Source: Candidatus Segetimicrobium genomatis
GTDB taxonomy: Bacteria; Sysuimicrobiota; Sysuimicrobiia; Sysuimicrobiales; Segetimicrobiaceae
Reading direction: 5' to 3'
DNA: 11,607 bases
Assembly (NCBI GenBank): GCA_005883865.1
Contig: VBAO01000026.1
Span: 1 to 11,607, forward strand
Shown here: in pieces, positions 1-5,956 of the stretch
Layout: each line of letters begins with the position of its first letter
How positions within the stretch are numbered: the first letter of the stretch is position 1
Notes under the pieces: model-generated
Database searches by the model: none
Seen by the model: only the letters and a program-made list of their open reading frames with translations
What the model was told of the DNA's origin: nothing
Position numbers and translations under genes: made by a program

Positions 1-1
1 C

Positions 2-91
2 GTCGCGGCGACCCGCGCCGGCACGTCGAGCGGCGGCGAGGCGGCGGAGCTGACCGCGCGGCTCACGTCGGTCCTGAGGAGCGAACCGTAG
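2..91 (+). CDS. C-terminal end of an unidentified upstream gene (partial)
   Basis: The frame starting at base 2 stays open until the TAG at 89-91 and would encode the last 29 residues (ending ...LTSVLRSEP) of a protein that begins outside the window. Nearly all codons in this frame end in G or C, as in the real genes here. Of the other two frames, one is Arg-rich and the other soon hits a stop. The peptide is too short to assign to a family. It is followed by 84 bases without a gene before the next start. Confidence 0.5.
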   Translation, partial: VAATRAGTSSGGEAAELTARLTSVLRSEP

Positions 92-175
92 GGATCCGCG
101 CCGGCGACGGGCGCGGCGGAGAGGACATCCCGGGTCGGTAGCGGGATCATTCGAGGCACCACGGGAGGAGCACCG

Positions 176-1165
176 ATGGGCAGACTCAACCTCACGCTCG
201 CGATCAGCGAGTACGATCACATCCACGACCTGACAAGCGGCGTGGTCCCGGTGGAGGGCGTCGACCTCACCCATCTCAACTTGAGCATCGAGGAAATCCA
301 CTTCCGCTTCACCAAGTTTCGCGAGTGGGACGTCTCCGAGATGTCCCTGGCCAAGTATGTGGCGTTGCTCTCGCAGGACGATCCGGCGATGGTCGCGCTC
401 CCCGTCTTCCCGAACCGCGCCTTCCGGCACTCCGCGATCTACGTGCGCCGCGAATCGGGATTGACCGATCCCGCGCAACTGGCAGGAAAGCGGGTCGGCG
501 TGCCGGAGTGGGCCCAGACGGCGGTCGTCTACGCCCGGGGGGTCCTGGCGCACCAGTACGGCGTGCGATTGTCCGCGATCGAATGGTGGCAGGCGGGGGT
601 CAACCAGCCGGGGCGGAGCGAGAAGGTAGAGCTGCGGCTGCCCCAAGGGCTCAGGCTTCACCCCGCCCCGGAGAAGACGCTGAGCGGGATGCTGATGTCC
701 GGCGAGCTCGACGCGGTGATCACCGCCCATGCGCCGGAACCGTTCGAGCGGGGCGACCCTGAGATCGTCCGGCTGTTCCGGGACGCGCCGGCCGTGGAGG
801 AAGCGTACTGGCGGACGACGGGGATCTTCCCCATCATGCACGTCGTCGCGATCAGGCGCGAGGTCTACGAGCGCCACCGCTGGGTGGCGATGAACCTCTA
901 CAAGGCGTTCGAAGAAGCGCGCCGCCGGAGCCTCCAGCGAATCTTCGAAACCACCGCGTCCCGCTTCCCCATCCCCTGGCTACGCGAGTACGCGGACCGC
1001 TGGAAGGGGCTCTTCGGCCCGGACTCAGGGCGTCTGCCACCGGGCGGTGGCCTCGGAAGAGCTCTTTCCGCCGGAGGTGGCGAGCGCCTTTCGCGTGTAG
1101 CCTGCGGGGGGGGCGTTACGGCAGGGCCTCGCCGATCGCGGCCGCCGCGCGCAGCGCGGCCCTGA
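176..1165 (+). CDS. 4,5-dihydroxyphthalate decarboxylase-like protein, C-terminus disrupted
   Basis: The protein resembles the 4,5-dihydroxyphthalate decarboxylase group, which has a periplasmic-binding-protein (NMT1/THI5-like) fold. Some members are reported decarboxylases of phthalate catabolism and many are only annotated so. Recognisable stretches are the N-terminus (LTLAISEYDH), EMSLAKYVALL (about 56-66), VPVFPNRAFRHSAIYV, LAGKRVGVPEWAQTA, GELDAVITAHAP and IFPIMHVVAIRREVYER. There is no signal peptide, so it should be cytosolic. The ATG at 176 follows a GGGAGGAG ribosome site (163-170). After GPD, near residue 283, the family sequence breaks off. The expected tail QGVCHRAVASEELFPPEV resumes in another frame at 1026 and ends at a TAG at 1098-1100. 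About 22 codons seem to be missing and the reading frame now runs on to 1165, into the 3' end of the convergent iclR gene. It is either a natural deletion mutant or an assembly fault. The family call is firm, the substrate is not. Confidence 0.8.
   Translation: MGRLNLTLAISEYDHIHDLTSGVVPVEGVDLTHLNLSIEEIHFRFTKFREWDVSEMSLAKYVALLSQDDPAMVALPVFPNRAFRHSAIYVRRESGLTDPAQLAGKRVGVPEWAQTAVVYARGVLAHQYGVRLSAIEWWQAGVNQPGRSEKVELRLPQGLRLHPAPEKTLSGMLMSGELDAVITAHAPEPFERGDPEIVRLFRDAPAVEEAYWRTTGIFPIMHVVAIRREVYERHRWVAMNLYKAFEEARRRSLQRIFETTASRFPIPWLREYADRWKGLFGPDSGRLPPGGGLGRALSAGGGERLSRVACGGGVTAGPRRSRPPRAARP
1026..1100 (+). pseudogene. Displaced ancestral C-terminus of the 4,5-dihydroxyphthalate decarboxylase-like gene
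   Basis: Read from 1026, this short stretch gives QGVCHRAVASEELFPPEVASAFRV and then TAG. That matches the typical end of this family (a ...YEQGL... then EELFAPE pattern, as I recall it). It is one base out of frame with the gene starting at 176. With this stop the gene would end 15 bases before the stop codon of the convergent iclR gene instead of overlapping it, which supports this as the ancestral arrangement. Confidence 0.7.
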
Positions 1166-1889
1166 CCATCGCCGCGATCGTCTTACCGGTCAACCGCGAG
1201 GTCGGCGCGGCGACGCTGAGGGCCGCCCGAGGGAGCCGCTGCCGGTCCTGGATCAGCACGCCGACGCTGCCGATGTCCTCCTCGGTTTCGCCGAAGTTGG
1301 TCGCGTACCCGCGCCGGCGGATGAGGCGCACCTCGCGTTCGAGCCGCGCCCGCGTCCTGATCGACCGGCGGGTCAGGCCCTCGAGGCGCTCCCCGGGGTA
1401 GAGGGATCGGAAGCGATCCGGCGGGAGCGCGGCGAGCAGCGCCTTGCCGGCCGAGGTGCAGTGCGCCGGCAGGAGGAGGCCGGTGCGATTGCCGACCCGC
1501 ACCGTCCTGGCGCTTTCGACGCAGTCGAGGAAGAGCACCTCGCGGCCCTGGAGGGCGATCAGATGGACGGTCTCCCCCGTCTCCCGGCTCAGCGTCTCGA
1601 GGAACGGCCGCGCCGGCGTGCGGATGTCCCGGTCGCGCAGCGCCGCGAGGCCGACGTCCAGGAACGCGGGCCCGGCGACGTACGCGCGCGAGACCGGGTC
1701 CTGCCGGGCAAAACCGTGGTGCTGGAGCATCGCGAGGAGCCGGTGGGCGGTCGAGCGGGCGACGCCGATCGACGCGCTCGCCTCCGAGACCCGGAGGTGG
1801 CTCTGCTTCCGCAGCAGGTGGAGCAGCTTGAGAGCGTTGTCGACCGACTCGATGGGGTAGGCGGGGGCCTTCGGAACACTGTTCTTCAC
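1116..1889 (-). CDS. IclR-family transcriptional regulator
   Basis: The 257-residue protein has the usual IclR size and two-domain plan. The N-terminal winged helix-turn-helix is about residues 13-75 (IESVDNALKLLHLL, then VSEASASIGVARSTAHRLLAML as the helix-turn-helix). The effector-binding domain is about 80-250, with the conserved PAHCTSAGKALLA (141-153) and GYATNFGETEEDIGSVGV. IclR proteins usually bind small aromatic or organic acids and control adjacent catabolic operons. The start is GTG (1887-1889): no other start lies between it and the upstream in-frame TGA at 1923-1925, and the family motif begins 13 residues in. There is no ribosome site; the promoter predicts transcription beginning only 2-3 bases upstream. 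The gene is divergent from the operon at 2108 and one of the two operator-like sites covers its own start codon. It probably controls itself and that operon. Confidence 0.93.
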   Translation of the reverse strand: MKNSVPKAPAYPIESVDNALKLLHLLRKQSHLRVSEASASIGVARSTAHRLLAMLQHHGFARQDPVSRAYVAGPAFLDVGLAALRDRDIRTPARPFLETLSRETGETVHLIALQGREVLFLDCVESARTVRVGNRTGLLLPAHCTSAGKALLAALPPDRFRSLYPGERLEGLTRRSIRTRARLEREVRLIRRRGYATNFGETEEDIGSVGVLIQDRQRLPRAALSVAAPTSRLTGKTIAAMVRAALRAAAAIGEALP

Positions 1890-1896
1890 AGCAGAA
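1882..1896. promoter_or_regulatory. Operator-like site 1, over the iclR start
   Basis: TTCTTCACAGCAGAA is an imperfect inverted repeat that matches site 2 (2072-2086) at 13 of 15 positions. It covers the predicted iclR transcription start and the GTG start codon, a placement suited to autorepression. The partner protein, IclR, is inferred from proximity and from the family's use of short palindromes. Confidence 0.55.
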
Positions 1897-1898
1897 AC

Positions 1899-1926
1899 AG
1901 TATCGCAGGGGCGAAACGTGCGTCAA
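1899..1926 (-). promoter_or_regulatory. Promoter of the iclR gene, extended -10
   Basis: On the minus strand there is a -35 TTGACG (1921-1926), a 16-base spacer and a -10 GATACT (1899-1904) preceded by TGC, an extended -10 element. Transcription would start near 1891-1892, only 2-3 bases before the GTG start, so the mRNA would be practically leaderless. Confidence 0.6.
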
Positions 1927-1943
1927 GCGGCCCGCCCCGCCTG

Positions 1944-1995
1944 CCCCCCGTATGGGGGGGATGGGGGGATGCGAGGGATGGGGGGAACGGGAGGG
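1944..1995. repeat. G-run block with C6/G6 hairpin between the divergent promoters
   Basis: The plus strand carries runs of three or more G at 1954-1960, 1963-1968, 1974-1976, 1980-1985, 1989-1991 and 1993-1995, several set in an ATGGGGGG repeat. This satisfies the usual G-quadruplex pattern. A run of six C (1944-1949) just upstream pairs with the first G run across a four-base loop (GTAT), so a simple hairpin is an alternative. It lies between the -35 boxes of the two divergent promoters. A regulatory role is possible but unproven. Confidence 0.5.
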
Positions 1996-2019
1996 CACGC
2001 GGCGCGGGGGTCTCCCGAA

Positions 2020-2049
2020 TTGACACGCGGCCCCCGCGGCGGGTAGTAT
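2020..2049 (+). promoter_or_regulatory. Sigma70-type promoter of the plus-strand operon
   Basis: There is a perfect -35 TTGACA (2020-2025), an 18-base spacer and a -10 TAGTAT (2044-2049; TATGAT overlaps it at 2047-2052). Transcription should begin near 2056, leaving a leader of about 50 bases that contains operator-like site 2. It is the only strong promoter seen before the six-gene operon. Confidence 0.65.
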
Positions 2050-2071
2050 GATATCGCGCAGCAGACGCTGA

Positions 2072-2086
2072 TTCTGCAGAGCAGAA
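2072..2086. promoter_or_regulatory. Operator-like site 2, perfect palindrome TTCTGC-N3-GCAGAA
   Basis: TTCTGCAGAGCAGAA is a perfect 6-3-6 inverted repeat about 16-30 bases downstream of the predicted start of transcription and 21 bases before the ATG at 2108. A repressor bound here would block elongation or promoter clearance. Its near copy at 1882-1896 makes chance unlikely and suggests the adjacent IclR protein as ligand. Confidence 0.6.
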
Positions 2087-2107
2087 CCCAGGGGGCGGGG
2101 CTCCGGC

Positions 2108-2845
2108 ATGGACGGCAGGGCGTTTGCGATCGACCTCGTGCAACGCTCCCACGAATGGGCCGGGCAGTACGTCGCTCGAGAGTACGGCAGGATCCGGTCC
2201 CGGCTCCGGGCCGGGGGGCTGATCGAGTACTGCCGCTCCCTCATGTGGCGAGAGTACATGCTCGGGGTCCACGTTCCCGCGAAGACGCTGACCCTGCTCC
2301 CCGACGACGCGCAAGACCTGAAGTTGCTCCTGACTCGGCAGCTGCTGGAGGAGTGGAAGCACTCGCGGGTGTTCGCGGAGCGGGTGCGCGAGCTGGGCGG
2401 CGACGACGAGCTCACGCGCTATACGCCCTCCCACGGCGACTGGGAGCTCTACTACGGCACCTACAATTGGGGGCATCCCGTCGAGCTCGTGACGTCGCTC
2501 CAGTGCACCGGGGAAGTCATGATCACGGAGATGTTCAAGGTCCTGGTCGATCCCCGGCGGCTGCTCGTGGACGAGCGAACGGCGGCGGTGATCCGCGAGC
2601 AGGTCCTGGCCGATGACCCTGAGGCGTTGGAGAGCCTGGTCGATCCGGAAACCGCGAAACGCCTGGAAGAAGACGTCATCCCCGACGAGGGGCAGCACAT
2701 CCGGTTCGGGCGGGTGATCCTCGAGCGCTTCGCCACGACCCCGGAGCTGCAGCAGATGGCGCTGCACGTCCAGCGGGTGAAGATGGACGCGCTACAGGTC
2801 TCGCACGAAGATCTCGTCGACCGCGTGCTGGCCCATGGGGGATAG
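2108..2845 (+). CDS. Ferritin-like di-iron protein (putative oxygenase)
   Basis: This 245-residue, mostly helical, soluble protein has no signal peptide. It carries the ligand pattern of the ferritin/ribonucleotide-reductase-like di-iron superfamily: E49 (in LMWREYMLG), E82-x-x-H85 (EEWKHS), E136 (CTGEVMITE; E141 is an alternative) and E194-x-x-H197 (DEGQH). Such proteins activate O2 for hydroxylation, N-oxygenation or desaturation, or handle iron. The second E to ExxH spacing is long (about 58 residues) because of an Asp/Glu-rich insertion around 148-190. It lacks the extra histidine ligand expected for AurF-type N-oxygenases. As the first gene of a catabolic operon under an IclR-linked promoter, a substrate-oxygenating role is the best inference. 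The start ATG is preceded by a G-rich stretch (GGGGGCGGGG, 2091-2100) acting as a weak ribosome site. I do not recognise a named homologue. Confidence 0.72.
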   Translation: MDGRAFAIDLVQRSHEWAGQYVAREYGRIRSRLRAGGLIEYCRSLMWREYMLGVHVPAKTLTLLPDDAQDLKLLLTRQLLEEWKHSRVFAERVRELGGDDELTRYTPSHGDWELYYGTYNWGHPVELVTSLQCTGEVMITEMFKVLVDPRRLLVDERTAAVIREQVLADDPEALESLVDPETAKRLEEDVIPDEGQHIRFGRVILERFATTPELQQMALHVQRVKMDALQVSHEDLVDRVLAHGG

Positions 2846-2851
2846 CCCGCG

Positions 2852-3877
2852 ATGACCGCGCGCGCCCCCGCGCTGTGGATCTCCGAGGCCGACGTGGCCT
2901 CCCTGCTCGACATGGCGGCGGCCATCGCCGCGCTCGAGCAGGGGCTGCAGCTGGAGGCCCGCGGCGACGCCGCGAACATGACGAAGACCCACGTGGCCTG
3001 GCCGGGGGGAAACCTTCACGCGATCGGCGCCAGCTTCACGGGAGCGGGCATCGCCGGCACCAAGACCTGGGCCTACACGCCGAAAGGATCCACGCCGCTG
3101 CTCATCCTGTTCGACAGCGCCTCCGGGGCGCTCCTCGCCGTGATCGAGGCCTTTGCCCTGGGCCAGCTGCGAACGGCCGCCGCCTCCGGGGTCGCGACCC
3201 GCCGGCTCGCCAGGCCGGAGGCCCGGGCGTTCGCGATCATCGGCACCGGCGAACAGGCGCTTCCGCAGGCCGCCGCGGTCGCCGCGGTGCGGCCGATCGA
3301 TGGGATCCGCGTGTTCGGGCGGGATCCCGAGCGCAGGGCGGCCTTCGCCAGGCGCGTGGAGGAGGAGCTGGGCATCCCCGCCACCGGCGCCGGTTCGGTC
3401 GCGGCCGCGGTCGACGGCGCGGAGATCATCACGCTCGCCACCCGGGCGACCGAGCCGTTCCTGCGCTCGGCCATGGTGGCGCGCGGGGCCCACGTGAACG
3501 CCATCGGAGCGATCACCCCCGAGCGGGCGGAGTTCGAGCCGGAGCTCTTGGGCCGCTGCGATCCGATCGTTGTCGACAGCGTGTCCCAGGTCCAGCGCCT
3601 CTCCCGCGAGTTCATGACCCACTTTGCACAGGGGAGCGCGGCCTGGTCGGTGGTCACGCCGCTCAGCGCGATTGTCGCGGGGGCGCAGGAGCGGCCGCCG
3701 GCATCGGATCTGACGCTGTTCAAGGCCATGGGCATGGGCATCTCCGACCTCTCCCTGGGCATCGGGTGTTACCGGCGGGCGGCGGAGCAGGGGCTCGGCC
3801 GGAGCATCCCCCATCCCGAGCGCGCGAGGATTCGGTTGAGGCCAGTCAAAACAATCCCTGGAGGTGTTCGATCATGA
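2852..3877 (+). CDS. Ornithine cyclodeaminase / mu-crystallin family protein
   Basis: The 341-residue length is typical for the family, whose members act as NAD(P)H-dependent cyclic imine or amino acid dehydrogenases/reductases, or as lyases. Visible landmarks are GTKTW with the substrate-contacting K71, LGQLRTAAASGVATRRLA (R107) and the nucleotide-binding loop GTGEQA (131-136) inside a Rossmann fold. AIGAITPERAEFEPELL occupies the place where true ornithine cyclodeaminases have a GGDCPGKTEL-like motif with the catalytic Asp. That Asp is replaced here (A220), so a genuine ornithine cyclodeaminase is unlikely. A reductase of an imine or keto acid fits better. It starts 6 bases after the di-iron gene and its stop overlaps the next ATG (ATGA at 3874-3877). 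In this operon it may handle a nitrogen-containing catabolic intermediate, which is inference. Confidence 0.88.
   Translation: MTARAPALWISEADVASLLDMAAAIAALEQGLQLEARGDAANMTKTHVAWPGGNLHAIGASFTGAGIAGTKTWAYTPKGSTPLLILFDSASGALLAVIEAFALGQLRTAAASGVATRRLARPEARAFAIIGTGEQALPQAAAVAAVRPIDGIRVFGRDPERRAAFARRVEEELGIPATGAGSVAAAVDGAEIITLATRATEPFLRSAMVARGAHVNAIGAITPERAEFEPELLGRCDPIVVDSVSQVQRLSREFMTHFAQGSAAWSVVTPLSAIVAGAQERPPASDLTLFKAMGMGISDLSLGIGCYRRAAEQGLGRSIPHPERARIRLRPVKTIPGGVRS
3860..3866 (+). promoter_or_regulatory. Ribosome binding site that fixes the bicupin start
   Basis: A GGAGGTG sequence lies 7 bases before the ATG at 3874. The reading frame is open much further upstream, back to 2875, so this site together with the ATGA overlap decides the true start. 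Confidence 0.8.
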
Positions 3878-4971
3878 GTGAACCAGCGGCCCGGTTCGTC
3901 GACCAGAGCGGTGTGAAAGCGCCCGAGCTCACGCGATGGACTCCGGTGGTCATCCCCAAGGAACAGATCGAGGATCAGGTGAAGCGCCTGGCAGGCGCGC
4001 CCGCTCCGGCCAACGGACGGCGGAGCGCGCTCATCGCCCATCCCGAGTCGAAGGAGCCCGGCCTGGGCCTGGCGCCGGGCATCCGGGTGACCCTCGATGT
4101 GCTCCTCCCCGGAGAACGGACGCAGCCCATCCGCCACAACTCAACGCAGGCCAACTTCTGCATCCAGGGGGCCGGGCAGACGGTCGTCGCCGGCCGGACG
4201 ATCCGCTTCACCCAGTACGACGTCTGGATCCACCCGTCGCTGGCGACCTACACCCACGTCAACGACACGAAGGAGATTCAGGTCCGCCTCACCTACAGCA
4301 ACGCCCCGCTCCTCGAGAAGATGATGATCCATTATGTCGAGGAGAACCCACCCGCCGCGGGCGCGGCGGACGAGGAAGCCGCGGCGGGGCACGGCCCGAC
4401 GTCGACCCAGTTCCCCGACCTCATCCGGATCGACGACGAGGGCTCCACCCTGATGTCGTACGCGAAGCTGGTCAACCCCGAGGCCATCGAGCAGCGGCCC
4501 CTCCACTGGCCGTGGGCGCGGGTGCGGGCCGAGCTCGACAAGCTGGCGGTGCTCGGGAAGGGCTATGTCGGGCGGCGGCTCTACCTGCTGTACAACCCGG
4601 CCACCGGCCGCACGAACGGGACGACCAACAACTTCTTCGCGGCCATCACGATTCGGCCGCCTTCCATCAATGACAAGCCCCACCGGCACGCCTCCGCGGC
4701 CATCAACTACTTCTTCGGCGGAAGCGGAAAGAGCATCGTCGACGGCAACACCTACTACTGGAAGGCGGGCGACCTGATGCTCACGGCGCCGGGGTGGGCG
4801 ATCCACAACCACTCGTCGAACAACGAACCGGTCTACGAGCTCACCATCCAGGACCAGCCGCTGAACATCGCGATGGATTCGCTGCTCTGGCAGGAGGACC
4901 TCCGGCACCCGCCGCGGCTGCTCGGCTCGCAGAAGGGGTTCGAGACCCGCCAGGCCGTCGGGAAGCCCTGA
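3874..4971 (+). CDS. Bicupin protein, gentisate/hydroxynaphthoate dioxygenase-like
   Basis: The 365-residue protein has two cupin barrels like gentisate 1,2-dioxygenase, 1-hydroxy-2-naphthoate dioxygenase and salicylate-cleaving relatives. These use one Fe(II) to open aromatic rings between a hydroxyl- and a carboxyl-bearing carbon. The first cupin is about residues 70-155. The second is about 253-335, with H270-x-H272 (PHRHAS), a glycine-rich turn (FFGGSGKSIVDG) and PGWAIHNH carrying H311 and H313. The first cupin reads I86-R87-H88 where HxH is expected, so its metal site looks incomplete. That is the reverse of classical gentisate dioxygenases, where I recall the N-terminal cupin holding the iron. 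An acidic Ala-rich linker (about 157-172) separates the halves. It is coupled by ATGA overlap to the gene before and lies 10 bases before the DapA-like gene. Ring cleavage is likely but not certain; isomerase or non-catalytic cupins exist. Confidence 0.82.
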   Translation: MSEPAARFVDQSGVKAPELTRWTPVVIPKEQIEDQVKRLAGAPAPANGRRSALIAHPESKEPGLGLAPGIRVTLDVLLPGERTQPIRHNSTQANFCIQGAGQTVVAGRTIRFTQYDVWIHPSLATYTHVNDTKEIQVRLTYSNAPLLEKMMIHYVEENPPAAGAADEEAAAGHGPTSTQFPDLIRIDDEGSTLMSYAKLVNPEAIEQRPLHWPWARVRAELDKLAVLGKGYVGRRLYLLYNPATGRTNGTTNNFFAAITIRPPSINDKPHRHASAAINYFFGGSGKSIVDGNTYYWKAGDLMLTAPGWAIHNHSSNNEPVYELTIQDQPLNIAMDSLLWQEDLRHPPRLLGSQKGFETRQAVGKP

Positions 4972-4981
4972 GGAGCCGGCG

Positions 4982-5956
4982 ATGAACCTCGACAGCCGCC
5001 AGTTGCGAGGCTCGTATCCTCCGTTGATCACGCCGTTCAAAGGCGGCGCCGTCGACTACGAGACGTACGCGAGGCTGATCGAATTCCAGATCGCGGAAGG
5101 CTCCCACGGCATCGTCGTCAACGGCACCACATCCGAGCCGAGCACGTTGACGGCCGAGGAGCGCGCGAGGCTGGTCCGGGTCGCGGTCGAGACGAGCCGG
5201 CGGCGGATCCCGGTCGTGGCCGCCACCGGCTCCCAATCCCACGCGGAGACGGTGTGGCTCACCGAACAGGCCGACGCGGCCGGGGCCGACGCGGTGCTGG
5301 TCGTCACGCCCTACTACATCCGCCCGCCCCAGCGGGGCCTGGTGGAATACTTCGTGGACGTGGGCCGGCGGACCGCGTTGCCGTTCCTGATCTACCACAT
5401 CCCCGGGAGGACGGCGGTCTCGGTGGAGCTCGACACGATGGAGCGGATCGCCGAGCGCCTGCCGACGCTGGTGGGCATCAAGCAGGCCGTCAACGACCTG
5501 GGCTTCGTGAGCCAGCTGCTCGACCGCTTCGGGCCGGAGTTCCGCGTGTTCGTGGGGCTCGAGGAACTGAGCTTCCCGATGCTCGCCGTCGGGGCGACGG
5601 GATTGATGAACGCGGTCGGCAACCTCGCCCCCCGGAAGCTGGCCCGGTTGTGCGACGCGGTGGCATCGGGGTCGCTCGGCGAGGCCCGGGCCCTGCACTA
5701 CGAGTTGTTCGAGCTGAACCGGGCGGTGTTCTGGGACACCAATCCCATCCCGATCAAGTACATGATGAAGCGCCTGGGGCTGATCGCCGCCAACGAGCAC
5801 CGGCTGCCGATGGTCCCCCCGGACCGGGAACTCGAGGCGCGCCTCGATGCGGTGCTGGCGCGGGCGAGGCTCGGGCCGGTGCCCCGCTCCGCTGAGGCGG
5901 CCGAGGGTCCCGAGGTCCAGCTCCTGAGGCAGCGCTCGGAAAGGAAGACGCGATGA
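4982..5956 (+). CDS. Dihydrodipicolinate synthase (DapA)/N-acetylneuraminate lyase family aldolase
   Basis: This is a class I pyruvate-type aldolase with a TIM barrel. The key residues are visible: GTTS (48-51; canonical GTTGE is altered to GTTSE), Y111-Y112, Y138-x-x-PGRT (R143) and the Schiff-base lysine K167 in GIKQA. At 324 residues it is about 30 longer than housekeeping DapA (about 292). The extra is a charged C-terminal tail after about residue 297. In aromatic pathways, relatives such as NahE-type hydratase-aldolases remove pyruvate from ring-cleavage products, which suits its place directly after the bicupin. A biosynthetic DapA is unlikely in this setting. A GAGGAG site (4970-4975) overlaps the preceding stop codon, and its own stop overlaps the UbiD start (ATGA 5953-5956), implying translational coupling. 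Confidence 0.9.
   Translation: MNLDSRQLRGSYPPLITPFKGGAVDYETYARLIEFQIAEGSHGIVVNGTTSEPSTLTAEERARLVRVAVETSRRRIPVVAATGSQSHAETVWLTEQADAAGADAVLVVTPYYIRPPQRGLVEYFVDVGRRTALPFLIYHIPGRTAVSVELDTMERIAERLPTLVGIKQAVNDLGFVSQLLDRFGPEFRVFVGLEELSFPMLAVGATGLMNAVGNLAPRKLARLCDAVASGSLGEARALHYELFELNRAVFWDTNPIPIKYMMKRLGLIAANEHRLPMVPPDRELEARLDAVLARARLGPVPRSAEAAEGPEVQLLRQRSERKTR

Noticed and set aside
1104..1120. Run of eight G between the 176 gene and iclR as a terminator or slippage site
   Set aside because: No stem-loop accompanies it and it lies after the ancestral stop; nothing supports a function.
1183..2415. Long minus-strand open frame of 410 codons
   Set aside because: It overlaps iclR in another frame and crosses the promoter region; its product is Arg/Pro-rich with no family features. 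It is a by-product of high GC.
2108..2845. AurF-type arylamine N-oxygenase
   Set aside because: The additional His ligand of that family, four residues before the last ExxH, is a Val here (V190), so only the general ferritin-like di-iron assignment is kept.
2875..3873. Upstream extension of the bicupin frame (frame open from 2875)
   Set aside because: This part lies within the ornithine cyclodeaminase-like gene in another frame and is Arg/Gly-rich. The ribosome site at 3860-3866 and the ATGA overlap set the true start at 3874.
4982..5956. Housekeeping dapA for lysine biosynthesis
   Set aside because: Catalytic residues fit the family, but the altered GTTSE motif, the extra C-terminal tail and the tight coupling to bicupin and UbiD genes favour a catabolic aldolase.
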